NCBI RefSeq assembly: GCF_039541915.1
Contig: NZ_BAABHD010000084.1
Coordinates: 434,001 to 498,000, forward strand
DNA from: Nibrella saemangeumensis
GTDB lineage: Bacteria > Bacteroidota > Bacteroidia > Cytophagales > Spirosomataceae
Reading direction: 5' to 3'
Length of the DNA stretch: 64,000 bases
In this document: positions 9,332 to 17,978 of the stretch, one piece after another
Numbering within the stretch: position 1 is the first letter of the stretch
Layout: each line of letters begins with the position of its first letter
The notes under the pieces: model-generated
What the model was told of the DNA's origin: nothing
Databases searched by the model: none
Seen by the model: only the letters and a program-made list of their open reading frames with translations
Translations under genes and position numbers: made by a program

Positions 9332-10699
9332 ATGCAGATTAAAACCCGCATTGCGCTCCAGTTCTCCTCAATTGTCGCTGCCATTCTGGTGGTATTCTCG
9401 CTGGTTATCTACTTCATCTCCTCAACGTACCGGCAGGAAGAATTCTACGAACGGCTCAGGAGCAAGGCGCTTACGACGGTACGTTACCTGATTGACGTCA
9501 AAGAGATCAGCGAAGAACTGCTCCGGATTATCGATAAGAATAGCCTTACCGCCCTACTTAATGAGAAGGTCCTGATCTTCGATGAGCAGAACCGGCTGAT
9601 TTATTCCAGCGTCGATGATGAGGTGGTGGCTTATCCCAAAGGAATTATCAATACGGCACGGGAACAAAGGGAAATTGAAACGGTCTACGGTGATCTGGAA
9701 GTTGTGGCCTTTCTCTATGAGGAAGATAACCGCAGCGTGGTTGTGCTGGCAATGGCTCACGATAAATTTGGGAAAAGTAAGCTGGGAAACCTGCGAAATA
9801 CCCTGATCTGGGGTCTATTGGTTGGCCTGAGCGTAACCATCGGTCTGGGTATTTTCTTTGCGGGGCAGTCGCTGCGGCCCATCAGCCGGATCAATGAGCA
9901 GATTTCAACCATTACGGCCCGTAATCTCCGGAACCGATTGGATGAAGGCAACCGGAAAGACGAAATTGCGCATCTGGCCATCAACTTCAACCGGGTGCTG
10001 CAGCGGCTGGATCAGGCGTTTGAGCAACAGCGCAGTTTTGTGTCCCATGCCTCCCACGAACTGCGAACGCCCCTGGCCGCCCTCAAATCAGAAATTCAGA
10101 TTGGCCTGCGGCAACGACATAGTGCAGACGAGTACCAGGCTATTCTGGAGAACCTGATGAGCGATACCGACCGGCTGATCAGCCTGACCAACAACCTGCT
10201 TTTTCTGGCGCGCACGCTCGAAAACATCAGCCAGATGCCGCTCGCTGCCGTTCGGGTGGAAGATGTGCTTTTTCTGGCTAAAGAAGAACTCGTTACTGCC
10301 AAACCCGGCTATCAGATCGATATTGATTACGAAAACCTGCCTGACGCCGAAACGGAAACCATGGTGCGCGGCAATGAAGAACTGCTGAAACGGGTGCTGT
10401 TGAATCTGCTCGATAATGCGTGTAAGTATTCGGCCGATAACCGGGCTAAGGTGCGTATCCGGACAGACGAGCGGCTCTGTACCGTGACCGTAAAGGACAA
10501 CGGCATCGGTATTTCCGAAAAGGATCAGGAGAACATTTTTCAGCCATTTTACCGGGCCGCCAATGCCGTGGGGTACGATGGCTTTGGGGTGGGCCTTTCC
10601 ATCTGCCAGAAGATCATTGAATTGCACCAGGGCGTGATTTCGGTAACCAGCCGGCTGCACCACGGCAGTAGCTTCATCATCCAGATTCCGCACCTCTGA
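9332..10699 (+). CDS. sensor histidine kinase partner of the OmpR-type regulator
   Basis: A 455-residue inner-membrane kinase. TM1 is at about 8-30 (SSIVAAILVVFSLVIYFIS). A periplasmic sensor of about 125 residues has no recognised motif. TM2 at about 157-178 leads into a HAMP domain (LRPISRINEQISTITARNL). The HisKA phospho-acceptor is H242 in SHASHELRTPLAAL. The ATPase domain has an N-box (LLNLLDNACKYS), a G1 box (DNGIGIS) and a G2 box (GFGVGLSICQKI). It is transcribed with the regulator 5 bp upstream. All catalytic motifs look intact. Confidence 0.93.
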   Translation: MQIKTRIALQFSSIVAAILVVFSLVIYFISSTYRQEEFYERLRSKALTTVRYLIDVKEISEELLRIIDKNSLTALLNEKVLIFDEQNRLIYSSVDDEVVAYPKGIINTAREQREIETVYGDLEVVAFLYEEDNRSVVVLAMAHDKFGKSKLGNLRNTLIWGLLVGLSVTIGLGIFFAGQSLRPISRINEQISTITARNLRNRLDEGNRKDEIAHLAINFNRVLQRLDQAFEQQRSFVSHASHELRTPLAALKSEIQIGLRQRHSADEYQAILENLMSDTDRLISLTNNLLFLARTLENISQMPLAAVRVEDVLFLAKEELVTAKPGYQIDIDYENLPDAETETMVRGNEELLKRVLLNLLDNACKYSADNRAKVRIRTDERLCTVTVKDNGIGISEKDQENIFQPFYRAANAVGYDGFGVGLSICQKIIELHQGVISVTSRLHHGSSFIIQIPHL

Positions 10700-10737
10700 A
10701 CACCGTAGCCAGAGGTGTTTTCGGGCCGTTTAGGAAT

Positions 10738-10793
10738 CTAATTTTATTCTAATTTTTTTCTAACCGTTTTCCAAGTATAGTTTCCTACCTTTC
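10738..10793 (+). promoter_or_regulatory. candidate regulator-controlled promoter with three CTAA repeats
   Basis: CTAA occurs at 10738, 10749 and 10760, each 11 bp apart. This shares TTCTAATTTTTTTCTAA with the promoter of the regulator gene at 8552. A near-consensus -7 element (TACCTTTC, 10786-10793) lies 34 bp after the second copy, almost the same spacing as at the first site (35 bp). It is downstream of the kinase gene and reads into a non-coding stretch ending in a terminator. Confidence 0.5.
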
Positions 10794-10794
10794 G

Positions 10795-10950
10795 GCAACA
10801 GTTAACAAGACGAACTTTAGTGAGCCTTCACTACCAGTAACGGTCGTTGGGATCCTATTCCGGCGATACTACTCAAAAAGGGTTGAGTTTAGGTTACGTT
10901 AATCCAGGATTATCGAATAGCCATTCCCACTAGGGGATGGCTATTTTTTT
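10795..10950 (+). ncRNA. candidate small RNA between promoter and terminator
   Basis: Between the CTAA-repeat promoter and the terminator lie about 155 nt with no ATG-started frame; the longest frame uses TTG and has 28 codons. The stretch therefore looks like a free-standing small transcript under control of the upstream two-component system. A long 5' leader for the thioesterase gene is the alternative, but the terminator and a separate -7 element at 10965 argue against it. No known RNA family was recognised. Confidence 0.4.
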
Positions 10951-10951
10951 G
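10917..10951 (+). terminator. intrinsic terminator
   Basis: The stem ATAGCCATTCCC / GGGGATGGCTAT (one mismatch, short ACTA loop) runs into TTTTTTTG, a textbook Rho-independent terminator on the plus strand upstream of the thioesterase genes. Confidence 0.8.
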
Positions 10952-10964
10952 CCCGCGAATACCG

Positions 10965-10972
10965 TAGTTTTG
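10965..10972 (+). promoter_or_regulatory. -7 element of the thioesterase pair
   Basis: TAGTTTTG matches TAnnTTTG 23 bp upstream of ATG 10996. No TTG at the preferred distance. Confidence 0.45.
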
Positions 10973-10995
10973 CGGCATAAACGCACTTCATTTCA

Positions 10996-11514
10996 ATGCC
11001 ACAACCCAAACACGCCGAAGATTCCCTGACGGTCATGACCGAGATGGTCTTGCCGAACGATACCAACACCCTTAATAACCTGATGGGAGGCCGCCTGCTG
11101 CACTGGATGGACATTGCAGCCGCCATTGCCGCCCAGAAACACTCCAACCGCACCGTCGTTACGGCCTCCGTCGATAATGTGTCCTTCTCCGAACCCATCA
11201 AACTGGGCAATATCGTAACCATGAAAGCGCAGGTGACGCGGGCGTTTAACTCCTCCATGGAGGTGTTTATTGAAGTCTGGGCCGAAGATATTCCGGCGGG
11301 TATCCGGGTCAGTACCAACCGCGCTTTCTACACCTTTGTGGCCGTCGATCAGAGCGGCCGGCCCATAGAGGTACCACAGGTGATACCGGATAATGAAGAG
11401 GAACAGGCGCGTTTTGACAGTGCCCTGCGTCGTCGTCAGCTCCGGCTGGTACTCGCCGGCCGCATGAAACCGCAGGAAGCAACCGAACTCCGGGCGTTGC
11501 TGGCAGCCGATTAA
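10996..11514 (+). CDS. acyl-CoA thioesterase (hotdog fold)
   Basis: A 172-residue single-hotdog thioesterase of the YciA/BACH type, which hydrolyses acyl-CoA to free fatty acid and CoA in the cytoplasm. Visible motifs are MTEMVLPNDTNTLNNLMGG, then LLHWMDIAAAIAAQKHSN (helix with the active-site Asp), then VTASVDNVSFSEPIKLG. The last 35 residues (RFDSALRRRQLRLVLAGRM) form a charged helical extension. A paralogue follows 23 bp downstream in the same direction, probably as one operon. The exact chain-length preference cannot be predicted. Confidence 0.85.
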   Translation: MPQPKHAEDSLTVMTEMVLPNDTNTLNNLMGGRLLHWMDIAAAIAAQKHSNRTVVTASVDNVSFSEPIKLGNIVTMKAQVTRAFNSSMEVFIEVWAEDIPAGIRVSTNRAFYTFVAVDQSGRPIEVPQVIPDNEEEQARFDSALRRRQLRLVLAGRMKPQEATELRALLAAD

Positions 11515-11537
11515 GCTCATTTTATTCATGTATACCT

Positions 11538-12095
11538 ATGCAGGCTCCCAAGTCGGTTAATGCCTCCCGTACCACATTGACGGAACTGATGATTCCGTCC
11601 TACGCTAATTTTGGCGGTAAAATACATGGCGGTATTTTGCTGTCGCTGATGGATAAAGTCGCTTATGCCTGTGCCGCCAAGCATTCGGGTAACTACTGCG
11701 TTACGGTATCGGTAGAAGGGGTGGAGTTCCGGCAACCGGTCGAGGTCGGGGAACTGGTCTCCCTGATGGCGTCCGTTAATTATGTCGGACGTACCTCGCT
11801 GGTGGTTGGCATCAAAGTCGTTGCCGAGAACGTGCGGACCGGCCTGGTCAAGCACACCAATACCTCTTACTTCACCATGGTGGCAAAAGGCGATGACAAC
11901 CGCCCGACGGAAGTGCCGCCCTTATTGCTGGAGACGACGGAGGACATCCGGCGCTTTCTGGAGGCCATGACCCGCAAAGAACTAAAGGGGCAGTACCAGG
12001 AGCGGTTTGATAACGAGCGAAACCGCCTGCGTCTGACGGATGACCTCGGCCGGCTGGCCGATGAGCGTTGCATAATAGGAATAAAGCCAGCCTGA
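11538..12095 (+). CDS. acyl-CoA thioesterase (hotdog fold), second copy
   Basis: A 185-residue paralogue of the gene just upstream, sharing the layout LTELMIPSYANFGGKIHGG, ILLSLMDKVAYACAAKHSG and VTVSVEGVEFRQPVEVG. The helix LLSLMDKVAYACAAKHSG carries the expected Asp. The C-terminal extension is charged (RFLEAMTRKELKGQYQERFDNERNRLR). Tandem hotdog copies often form hetero-hexamers or have different substrate preference; both are possible here. The last codons lie in the arm of a terminator shared with the convergent gene. Confidence 0.83.
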   Translation: MQAPKSVNASRTTLTELMIPSYANFGGKIHGGILLSLMDKVAYACAAKHSGNYCVTVSVEGVEFRQPVEVGELVSLMASVNYVGRTSLVVGIKVVAENVRTGLVKHTNTSYFTMVAKGDDNRPTEVPPLLLETTEDIRRFLEAMTRKELKGQYQERFDNERNRLRLTDDLGRLADERCIIGIKPA

Positions 12096-12121
12096 CCTTA
12101 TCACAATCAGGCCGGCTTTTC
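12083..12121 (+). terminator. bidirectional terminator between convergent genes
   Basis: AAAGCC-A-GCCTGA (12083-12095) pairs with TCAGGC-C-GGCTTT (12107-12119), with a U/A-rich flank on both strands. It serves the thioesterase pair and the convergent NTF2-like gene. Confidence 0.75.
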
Positions 12122-12129
12122 AGCTTCTA

Positions 12130-12555
12130 TTAATTGGCTAACCGCAGCGACTGCCAGGCTACGAGCTTCCAGTCGTTGCCCCGCTTGATGTACACATCGG
12201 TGTAGCGGAGGCTCATGTTTTTCGTTTCGTTGTTGCTGGTGACGTTAACGGCCGCTTTGCCGTTAATGATGGCCGTGTTGCCATACACCCGCACCGTCTG
12301 CTCCTGTACATCAATCGCGTTGTACTTCGTTTTGCCGTCTTTCAGCGACTGAATAAAGGATTGCTTGCTGTCGGTCACCCCGCTGGAGTGGGTATAGGTC
12401 AGGTCGTTGTCGAGCACCTGATCGAGAACGGCAAAATTGTTGGCAACCTGGGCGGCAAAGCGCTTCTGTTCAGCATCTTTAACGGTTTGCTCCGGCGATT
12501 GCGCCTGGGCAAACGAAATTAATAGGGTCAGGGAAAGAATGAGCAGGTACTGCAT
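12130..12555 (-). CDS. exported nuclear transport factor 2-like (DUF4440/SnoaL) protein
   Basis: A 141-residue protein with a signal peptide (MQYLLILSLTLLISFAQAQS). The mature part has the NTF2-like order: helix TVKDAEQKRFAAQVANNFAVLDQVLDNDL is cut here for length but begins at about residue 24; then DLTYTHSSGVTDSKQSFIQ, then paired strands VRVYGNTAIINGKAAVNV and LRYTDVYIKRGNDWKLVAWQ. Such domains bind small molecules or act as enzymes; many periplasmic ones have no known substrate. It stands alone between two bidirectional terminators, so it is monocistronic. No clear promoter was found. Confidence 0.8.
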   Translation of the reverse strand: MQYLLILSLTLLISFAQAQSPEQTVKDAEQKRFAAQVANNFAVLDQVLDNDLTYTHSSGVTDSKQSFIQSLKDGKTKYNAIDVQEQTVRVYGNTAIINGKAAVNVTSNNETKNMSLRYTDVYIKRGNDWKLVAWQSLRLAN

Positions 12556-12586
12556 AGGGTCTGGTTTTAATGGATACTGTATAATG

Positions 12587-12640
12587 AAAAATGAGGACTG
12601 AATATACTCATGCTACACATATAGTCAATCCTCATTTTTT
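12587..12640 (-). terminator. terminator downstream of metF
   Basis: AAAAATGAGGA (12587-12597) pairs with TCCTCATTTTT (12629-12639), and the stem extends through GACT/AGTC. The A/T-rich arms give a U-run on both strands. It closes the minus-strand metF operon and insulates the NTF2-like gene. The stretch 12641-12708 holds nothing else recognisable. Confidence 0.65.
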
Positions 12641-12708
12641 CCAGATCGATTCACCGTCCCGGATGGTAACCGACTCGGATGCCGTTGTCGAGGGTCAGGA
12701 GTAGGGGT

Positions 12709-13668
12709 TCAAAACAATTCGCGGGCAATCTTCACGATGTTGTCGGACTTTCCCATCGTATAAAAATGCAGCACCGGTACCCCGGCGGCCATCAATTCCC
12801 GGCTCTGCAGGACAGACCACTCGATGCCTACCTGCCGGGCCTGTTCGTCGTTCTCGCAGGCCTGTACGGCTTTTACCAGGTCTTCGGGCATGTCGAGGTA
12901 AAAGATCTTCGGCAATACGGTCAGCTGTTTGCGGGTACTCAGCGGTTTCAGCCCCGGAATGATGGGCACGGTGATGCCCGCCTGGCGGCATTTGTCGACA
13001 AAATCGAAGAACTTCCGGTTGTCGAAAAACATCTGCGTCACAATGTAATCTGCCCCCTTATCTACCTTCTGCTTCAGGTACTTAAAATCAGACGTGTGGT
13101 CAACTGCTTCAAAGTGTTTCTCGGGATAACCCGCCACCCCAATGCAGAAATCACTGCTCGACAGGGCCGTATCGCCTTCGTGCAGGTAAATGCCCTTGTT
13201 CATGTTGCAGACCTGCTCCACCAGTTCGCTGGCGTAGGAGTAGCCGTTTTCTTTCGGTTTGAACGTGTTAAATGGCTTGGCCGGGTCACCGCGCAACACC
13301 AGTACATTGTCGATGCCAAGGTAATGCAGGTCAATCAGGAAGTCCTCCGTTTCTTCTTTGGTAAAACCCCCGCAGAGCACATGCGGTACCGGATCAACGT
13401 TGAAGCGGTGCATGATGGCCGAGCAGATACCGACCGTACCCGGCCGTTTGCGGGTAACGATCTTTTTGATGGTACCGTCGGGCATGGGCTGCTCAATGTA
13501 TTCTTCGCGGTGGTAGGTCACATCGATAAACGGCGGTTTGAACTCCATCAGGGGCTCTATATTGTCGAGGAGGTTCTTCAGGTTGTCTCCCTTTATGGGC
13601 GGGATCACTTCAAGGGAAAAAATAGGTTTGCCGTTGGCGTTACGGATATGGTCGGTAATCTTGGTCAT
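12709..13668 (-). CDS. metF: methylenetetrahydrofolate reductase
   Basis: A 319-residue flavoenzyme that reduces 5,10-methylene-THF to 5-methyl-THF for methionine synthesis. The TIM-barrel start is FSLEVIPPIKGDN, with the catalytic Glu in SLEVIPP. Conserved blocks follow: PPFIDVTYHREEY, VLVLRGDP, FCIGVAGYPEKHFEA, GADYIVTQMFFDNRKF and VPIIPGLKPL. Length is normal for bacterial MetF. The ATG overlaps the stop of the PAP2 phosphatase gene upstream by 4 bp, so translation is probably coupled; the two share a transcript with a UvrD-like helicase gene, with no obvious metabolic link. Confidence 0.97.
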   Translation of the reverse strand: MTKITDHIRNANGKPIFSLEVIPPIKGDNLKNLLDNIEPLMEFKPPFIDVTYHREEYIEQPMPDGTIKKIVTRKRPGTVGICSAIMHRFNVDPVPHVLCGGFTKEETEDFLIDLHYLGIDNVLVLRGDPAKPFNTFKPKENGYSYASELVEQVCNMNKGIYLHEGDTALSSSDFCIGVAGYPEKHFEAVDHTSDFKYLKQKVDKGADYIVTQMFFDNRKFFDFVDKCRQAGITVPIIPGLKPLSTRKQLTVLPKIFYLDMPEDLVKAVQACENDEQARQVGIEWSVLQSRELMAAGVPVLHFYTMGKSDNIVKIARELF

Positions 13669-14570
13669 TGCTGGTTGGGTAGGGCCGCGTTTTCCCGGTA
13701 GCCTGGCTCCGGCAGGCGGACCGGCCGCTGACCCGCAAATTTAGCAGAATAAACATTGACGCTCACATAAATGCCGCTGGCCATGCCGTTGGTCCAGGGC
13801 TGAATGGTTAGCCGGCTGAGGCCCTCCGAGCGGTTTTTTACCTCGTGCAGTTTGGGAACACCCCAGCCGATGAGGGAGCCAAATGCCGCTCCGGCCAGCA
13901 GGTCGGTCGGGTAGTGGCGACCGGCAGCGTACCGAAAGTAGGCAGTTGCGGTGGCCAGGGTAAGCGTACCCGTCCAGACTACCGGCTTCAGTCGCGAGTC
14001 CGGAAAGTAGTGCTGGAATACCTCCGAAGCAAACAGGGCCGAGGCAAAGGCATTGGCGGTATGGCCCGAGAAAAACGACCGCCGTGCATCTTTGATGAAT
14101 TTCTCTTCAAGCGGAACATCCGGATTATACAAAAACGGGCGGTTGCGCCGGATACCGTTCTTGATTGAGCGCTGAATGCCGTTGTTCAGCGCCAGGGTTT
14201 CAATGAACATCACGGGCACAATGGTCCAGTTGTCGCGCTTAATGGTGGGTAACCATACCAGTCCGGCAGAGCCCAGGCTGGCCAGTAGGGTTACATCACT
14301 GGCTAATTTGGCGGGGGGCGACCAGTTGTAGGTGGCACCCCGGTCAATGGCCCGGACATTGAACCGATCGAGGCTAAGAATCTCATCTTCCTCCAAAGGG
14401 AGTAAACTCAAACCCAGTCCGTAAGCGGTACCCATTGAAACGGCACCGGCACCGAGCAGAATAGCTTCTTTTTTCCATTCGAGCCGGTACGGCGACTGGC
14501 TCCAGCCGGTGAGGGTGTAGAGCGTGAAGATAAAGGAGAAAACAAATCGGGGGGTAGTTGATTTTTGCAT
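13665..14570 (-). CDS. PAP2 family phosphatase
   Basis: A 301-residue membrane phosphatase with an N-terminal signal or anchor (FVFSFIFTLYTLTGWSQS). The three PAP2 motifs are present: KNGIRRNRPFLYNP, SFFSGHTANAFASALFA, and RYAAGRHYPTDLLAGAAFG, with His in the second and Arg/His/Asp in the third forming the active site. Such enzymes dephosphorylate phosphatidic acid, undecaprenyl pyrophosphate or lipid A. The long N-terminal region with few helices suggests a periplasmic or outer-membrane type. The stop overlaps the metF start by 4 bp, and its start lies 9 bp after the UvrD-like gene. Confidence 0.87.
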   Translation of the reverse strand: MQKSTTPRFVFSFIFTLYTLTGWSQSPYRLEWKKEAILLGAGAVSMGTAYGLGLSLLPLEEDEILSLDRFNVRAIDRGATYNWSPPAKLASDVTLLASLGSAGLVWLPTIKRDNWTIVPVMFIETLALNNGIQRSIKNGIRRNRPFLYNPDVPLEEKFIKDARRSFFSGHTANAFASALFASEVFQHYFPDSRLKPVVWTGTLTLATATAYFRYAAGRHYPTDLLAGAAFGSLIGWGVPKLHEVKNRSEGLSRLTIQPWTNGMASGIYVSVNVYSAKFAGQRPVRLPEPGYRENAALPNQQ

Positions 14571-14579
14571 AACGTTGGT

Positions 14580-17500
14580 TTAGCGTACCCAGATAACCTG
14601 TAGCGGCTGGCCCAGCCGGACCAGGCGGCCTTCTACCTCCGGATAACCCATTTCCCGGTATAGATTGTTAAAATATCGGAGCGAACCGCCCGATGGGGCC
14701 GCATTGTCGACCGGCGCACTTTCATATTGCACCAGCACCAGGCTGCCGTCGGGCCGGTGAACTACGCGGTGCGGGGCCTGCTGGGGCCGCTGCCGGCTCA
14801 GAATACTCCGGTCGGTATCGATGCGCAGCCGGGGGTTGAAGAGGTCCCGCAGGTCGGGGTGACGAATGATCTGGCCCAGGCTTTGGCGTAAGTCCTCGCA
14901 CTCGGCGATACGGACGATGCCCTCGCTGACCAGCCGGCGCAGCGTTTTGTCGATGCAGTCGGGTCCTTTGATGAGGCTCAGGGCGGCACAGACTTTGCGG
15001 TCCCATTCCCTGGTCTTTTCAAAGGTTTGCACATCAAACACGCGCTCGGCCTGGCGCCGGAGCTGCAGGTCGCGGTGCCGCTCCCCACTGATGATCTTTT
15101 CCAGTTGAATTTCTTCGCCGTCCGGGTGTTTCCGGGGCTTGGAGAATGCCTGGTGGCAGTCGGACAGCACGTAGGTAGACCGCCCTTCTTCCCAGCCGCA
15201 CTGCAGCGCGGTATCGCTGTTCAGGTAGGCGTGCAGCCAGTACGCTACCGTGTTGTGCGTCTGCCCTTTGGAGAAATCCTTCTGCTCGCTGATGATGTAC
15301 ATCCGGTCGGTGGCCCGCGTAAAGGCCACATAAAGCAGGTTCATATTTTCAATAAACGTGCGGGTCTTTTCGTTGTCGAGCTGCCGGGTTATGGCCTCGG
15401 GGGTGTTTTTTAACTCCTTTCCATTGGTGACGGGTGCTGTCTCCAGCCGGATTCGGCCGCCGTCGGCACCTGCCAGTTCCAGCGCCGGTGCCGGTACCCC
15501 TTCCAGATCCAGCCATAGGGTATGGTCATTGCTGAGGGTAACCTGCCAGTTGGCAAACGGAATAATGACAACCGGGTACTCCAGCCCTTTGGCTTTGTGA
15601 ATGGTCTGGATGCTGATAGCGTCCTGCGACTCGCCTTCACCCACCGAGACCTTCTCCTGCGCAACCTCCCAGTAGGTCAGGAAATCGGCAAGGTGGCCGC
15701 TTTGCCGTTGACAGAAAGTAAGGACCTCGTCGAGGAAACGAAACAGGAACGGGCTATTTTCGGCTTTGTCGAACAACCGGAACTGCCAGGCCAGTTTTTC
15801 GACCAGTTCATACACGTTCAACTGCCGCAGCGCCACATCGTCAAGGGGATACCCGTGGTTGGTCAGGTAGTCGTACACCGCCGAGACATCTGATTCTGCG
15901 ATGATCCGGAGTTCTTCGGTTTGCTTGTCGTCAGGGAAAACACCCTGGATGAAGCGGCAGAACAGGTACAGCACCTCGTAGCGGAATAGTTTCTGGTCGG
16001 GGCGATTGAGCAGTTGCATAACCGTGACCAGCCACTTCACCGGGTCTGAGAACTGGAGCGACAGCGAGTCGGCCGAGACCAGCGGAATGCCGTGGGCGTT
16101 CAGTTCGTTGGCAATGGCTTTGGCGTCTTTTTTCCGGCGGCACAGGATCGCCATATCGCCGTAGCGGTAACCTTCGCTACAGGCAGCTTCGATATGCGCC
16201 ATCGTTTTCGCCAGCATGACGGCTGTCAGGTCCATTTCCTCTGTTTTAGCAACAAAATCGAGCTGAATATGCCCCTCGGGCCGGGCGCGGAGTGAGGGCT
16301 CCTGGTGAAACAGTCGCCCAGTATCGAATACTTCGGCGATTTTGCCGTGTTCGCCATCGTAGCGCCGGGCCACAAACTCAAAGAACTGATTATTGAATTC
16401 GACGATGGGCCGGGCGCTGCGCCAGTTGGTACCCAGCACCTGGCTTTCCAGCTGACCATCCAGGCTGCCGATGCGCTCGGCGGTCCAGCCGGAGCCGTGC
16501 GCCAGCCGGAGCTGACCCAGGTCCTGGCGGTGCAGGGCCACAATCTGGTCCATATCACCCCCCCGGAAGCGGTAGATGGCCTGCTTGCCATCACCCACGG
16601 CGAGATTGAAATGCTGGAACGCCAGCGCGTTTTCGATCAGCGGCAGCAGGTTGGCAAACTGAAGTTTAGAAGTATCCTGAAACTCATCGATCAGGATGTG
16701 AAAGTATTTGGTACCGAGCCGCTCGTACAGAAACGGTACCGGCTCAGAGGCTACGATGGACTGAATTTTCTTGTTGAATTCCGAGATATGCACCCGGCCA
16801 TCCTGCCGCAGCAAGGCATCAAATTCAAGGCGGATCTGCTTCAGCAGGGCCAGTTTCTGCAGGTGGGGCAGCAGGCATTCATACAGGGCATACGCTTGCT
16901 GGCAGGTTGCCCGTAACGTGTCAATCTGCGAAAAACAGGCGCATAGCTCATCCACCATGCCATCAATCAGGCCCTGGATGGGTAGTGGCGTATTGGCAAG
17001 ATACCAGTCTTGGGTATCGACTGTTTTGCGGTGGGTAGCCGTTGGCTCTTTATGCAGGTCTTTCTGGCAAATCGTTTTAAAGAACGCAGCAATGCTGTTT
17101 TTCTTGCCTTTAAAATCCTCTTCACTCAACCCCGTGTCTGTGATTCGCTTCCAGGCCTGCTGCGCGAGCCGGAGAATATCAGCTTCGTAGGTATGGTTAT
17201 GGGTAAGTATCTGCTGGCGGATTTTCCGGATGTCGGCGGGGGATAGTTCCTGCACCCGGTTGACGGCTTCGTAGTACTGATCGGAGGTGAGGTTTTTGCC
17301 GAATTCCTTCAGCCTTTCGGGGAGCTGATTCCAGTTGTCGCCGTCCTTGGCGGTTTCGGTGAAATAGTCGCTCAGAATGTCGGTGATTTCCTCCATCTCC
17401 TCAGTACCGGCCTTTTCAATGAGGTTGTCGATGGCTAGTTCAAACACCTCATCCGTCTCCATTTCAACCTCGAAGGAATAGGGCAGACCCAGTTCGTCGG

Positions 17501-17888
17501 TGAAGGCGGTTACTAGCCGCTGCATGAAGCTGTCGATGGTGGTGACCGAAAAATCGGAGTAATTGTGCAGAATGGCCCGGAAAACCTGAGCTGCTTTCAG
17601 ACAAACTTCTCTCCGGGCGGTTTCCGACGCGTCACTTCCCGCTGCATGCCCATATAATTCTGCTACCAGATCAGTCAGCAGGGGCGAATCGGTGCCGTCG
17701 GCAAAAGCGCGGAGTTCTTTCAGAATCCGTTCCTTCATTTCGTTGGCGGCCGCGTTGGTAAACGTGATCGCCAGAATGTGTTTAAAGTACCGGTCGTCCT
17801 GCTTCGGGTCCAGCGCCAGCTTCAGGTATTCTTTGGTCAGCGTGTAAGTTTTGCCCGAACCGGCCGAGGAACTATAAATCTTGAACAT
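14580..17888 (-). CDS. UvrD/RecB-like helicase with degenerate nuclease domain
   Basis: A 1102-residue superfamily 1 helicase of the RecB/AddA type. Motif I is SSAGSGKTYTL (residues 6-16). Other helicase motifs are ITFTNAAANEM (Ia), LIDEFQDTSKLQ (II), VGDGKQAIYRFRGGD (III), QTIHKAKGLEYPVVIIPFA (V) and LLYVAFTRATDRMYI (VI). All are intact, so DNA translocation is likely. The C-terminus (HRVVHRPDGSLVLVQYESA ... YREMGYPEVEGRLVRL) looks like a RecB nuclease domain, but the usual D-x-K positions read Q and E/S. Nuclease activity may therefore be lost or supplied by an AddB-like partner not in this window. A -7 element (TATCTTTA) lies 26 bp upstream. Confidence 0.88.
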   Translation of the reverse strand: MFKIYSSSAGSGKTYTLTKEYLKLALDPKQDDRYFKHILAITFTNAAANEMKERILKELRAFADGTDSPLLTDLVAELYGHAAGSDASETARREVCLKAAQVFRAILHNYSDFSVTTIDSFMQRLVTAFTDELGLPYSFEVEMETDEVFELAIDNLIEKAGTEEMEEITDILSDYFTETAKDGDNWNQLPERLKEFGKNLTSDQYYEAVNRVQELSPADIRKIRQQILTHNHTYEADILRLAQQAWKRITDTGLSEEDFKGKKNSIAAFFKTICQKDLHKEPTATHRKTVDTQDWYLANTPLPIQGLIDGMVDELCACFSQIDTLRATCQQAYALYECLLPHLQKLALLKQIRLEFDALLRQDGRVHISEFNKKIQSIVASEPVPFLYERLGTKYFHILIDEFQDTSKLQFANLLPLIENALAFQHFNLAVGDGKQAIYRFRGGDMDQIVALHRQDLGQLRLAHGSGWTAERIGSLDGQLESQVLGTNWRSARPIVEFNNQFFEFVARRYDGEHGKIAEVFDTGRLFHQEPSLRARPEGHIQLDFVAKTEEMDLTAVMLAKTMAHIEAACSEGYRYGDMAILCRRKKDAKAIANELNAHGIPLVSADSLSLQFSDPVKWLVTVMQLLNRPDQKLFRYEVLYLFCRFIQGVFPDDKQTEELRIIAESDVSAVYDYLTNHGYPLDDVALRQLNVYELVEKLAWQFRLFDKAENSPFLFRFLDEVLTFCQRQSGHLADFLTYWEVAQEKVSVGEGESQDAISIQTIHKAKGLEYPVVIIPFANWQVTLSNDHTLWLDLEGVPAPALELAGADGGRIRLETAPVTNGKELKNTPEAITRQLDNEKTRTFIENMNLLYVAFTRATDRMYIISEQKDFSKGQTHNTVAYWLHAYLNSDTALQCGWEEGRSTYVLSDCHQAFSKPRKHPDGEEIQLEKIISGERHRDLQLRRQAERVFDVQTFEKTREWDRKVCAALSLIKGPDCIDKTLRRLVSEGIVRIAECEDLRQSLGQIIRHPDLRDLFNPRLRIDTDRSILSRQRPQQAPHRVVHRPDGSLVLVQYESAPVDNAAPSGGSLRYFNNLYREMGYPEVEGRLVRLGQPLQVIWVR

Positions 17889-17913
17889 AGGGTGGCTTGC
17901 CGTTTGTCGCTGG

Positions 17914-17921
17914 TAAAGATA
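17914..17921 (-). promoter_or_regulatory. -7 element upstream of the UvrD/PAP2/metF operon
   Basis: On the minus strand this reads TATCTTTA; TTC (instead of TTG) sits 20 bp upstream. Near-consensus. Confidence 0.4.
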
Positions 17922-17978
17922 GGACGGTGACGGCGAAAAGCGAAGAAACCATTCGGCAATCGGCAGACAGATTGGTGG

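Noticed and set aside
12679..13701. 340-residue plus-strand frame over metF
   Set aside because: Antisense to a certain metF gene; typical shadow frame of GC-rich DNA.
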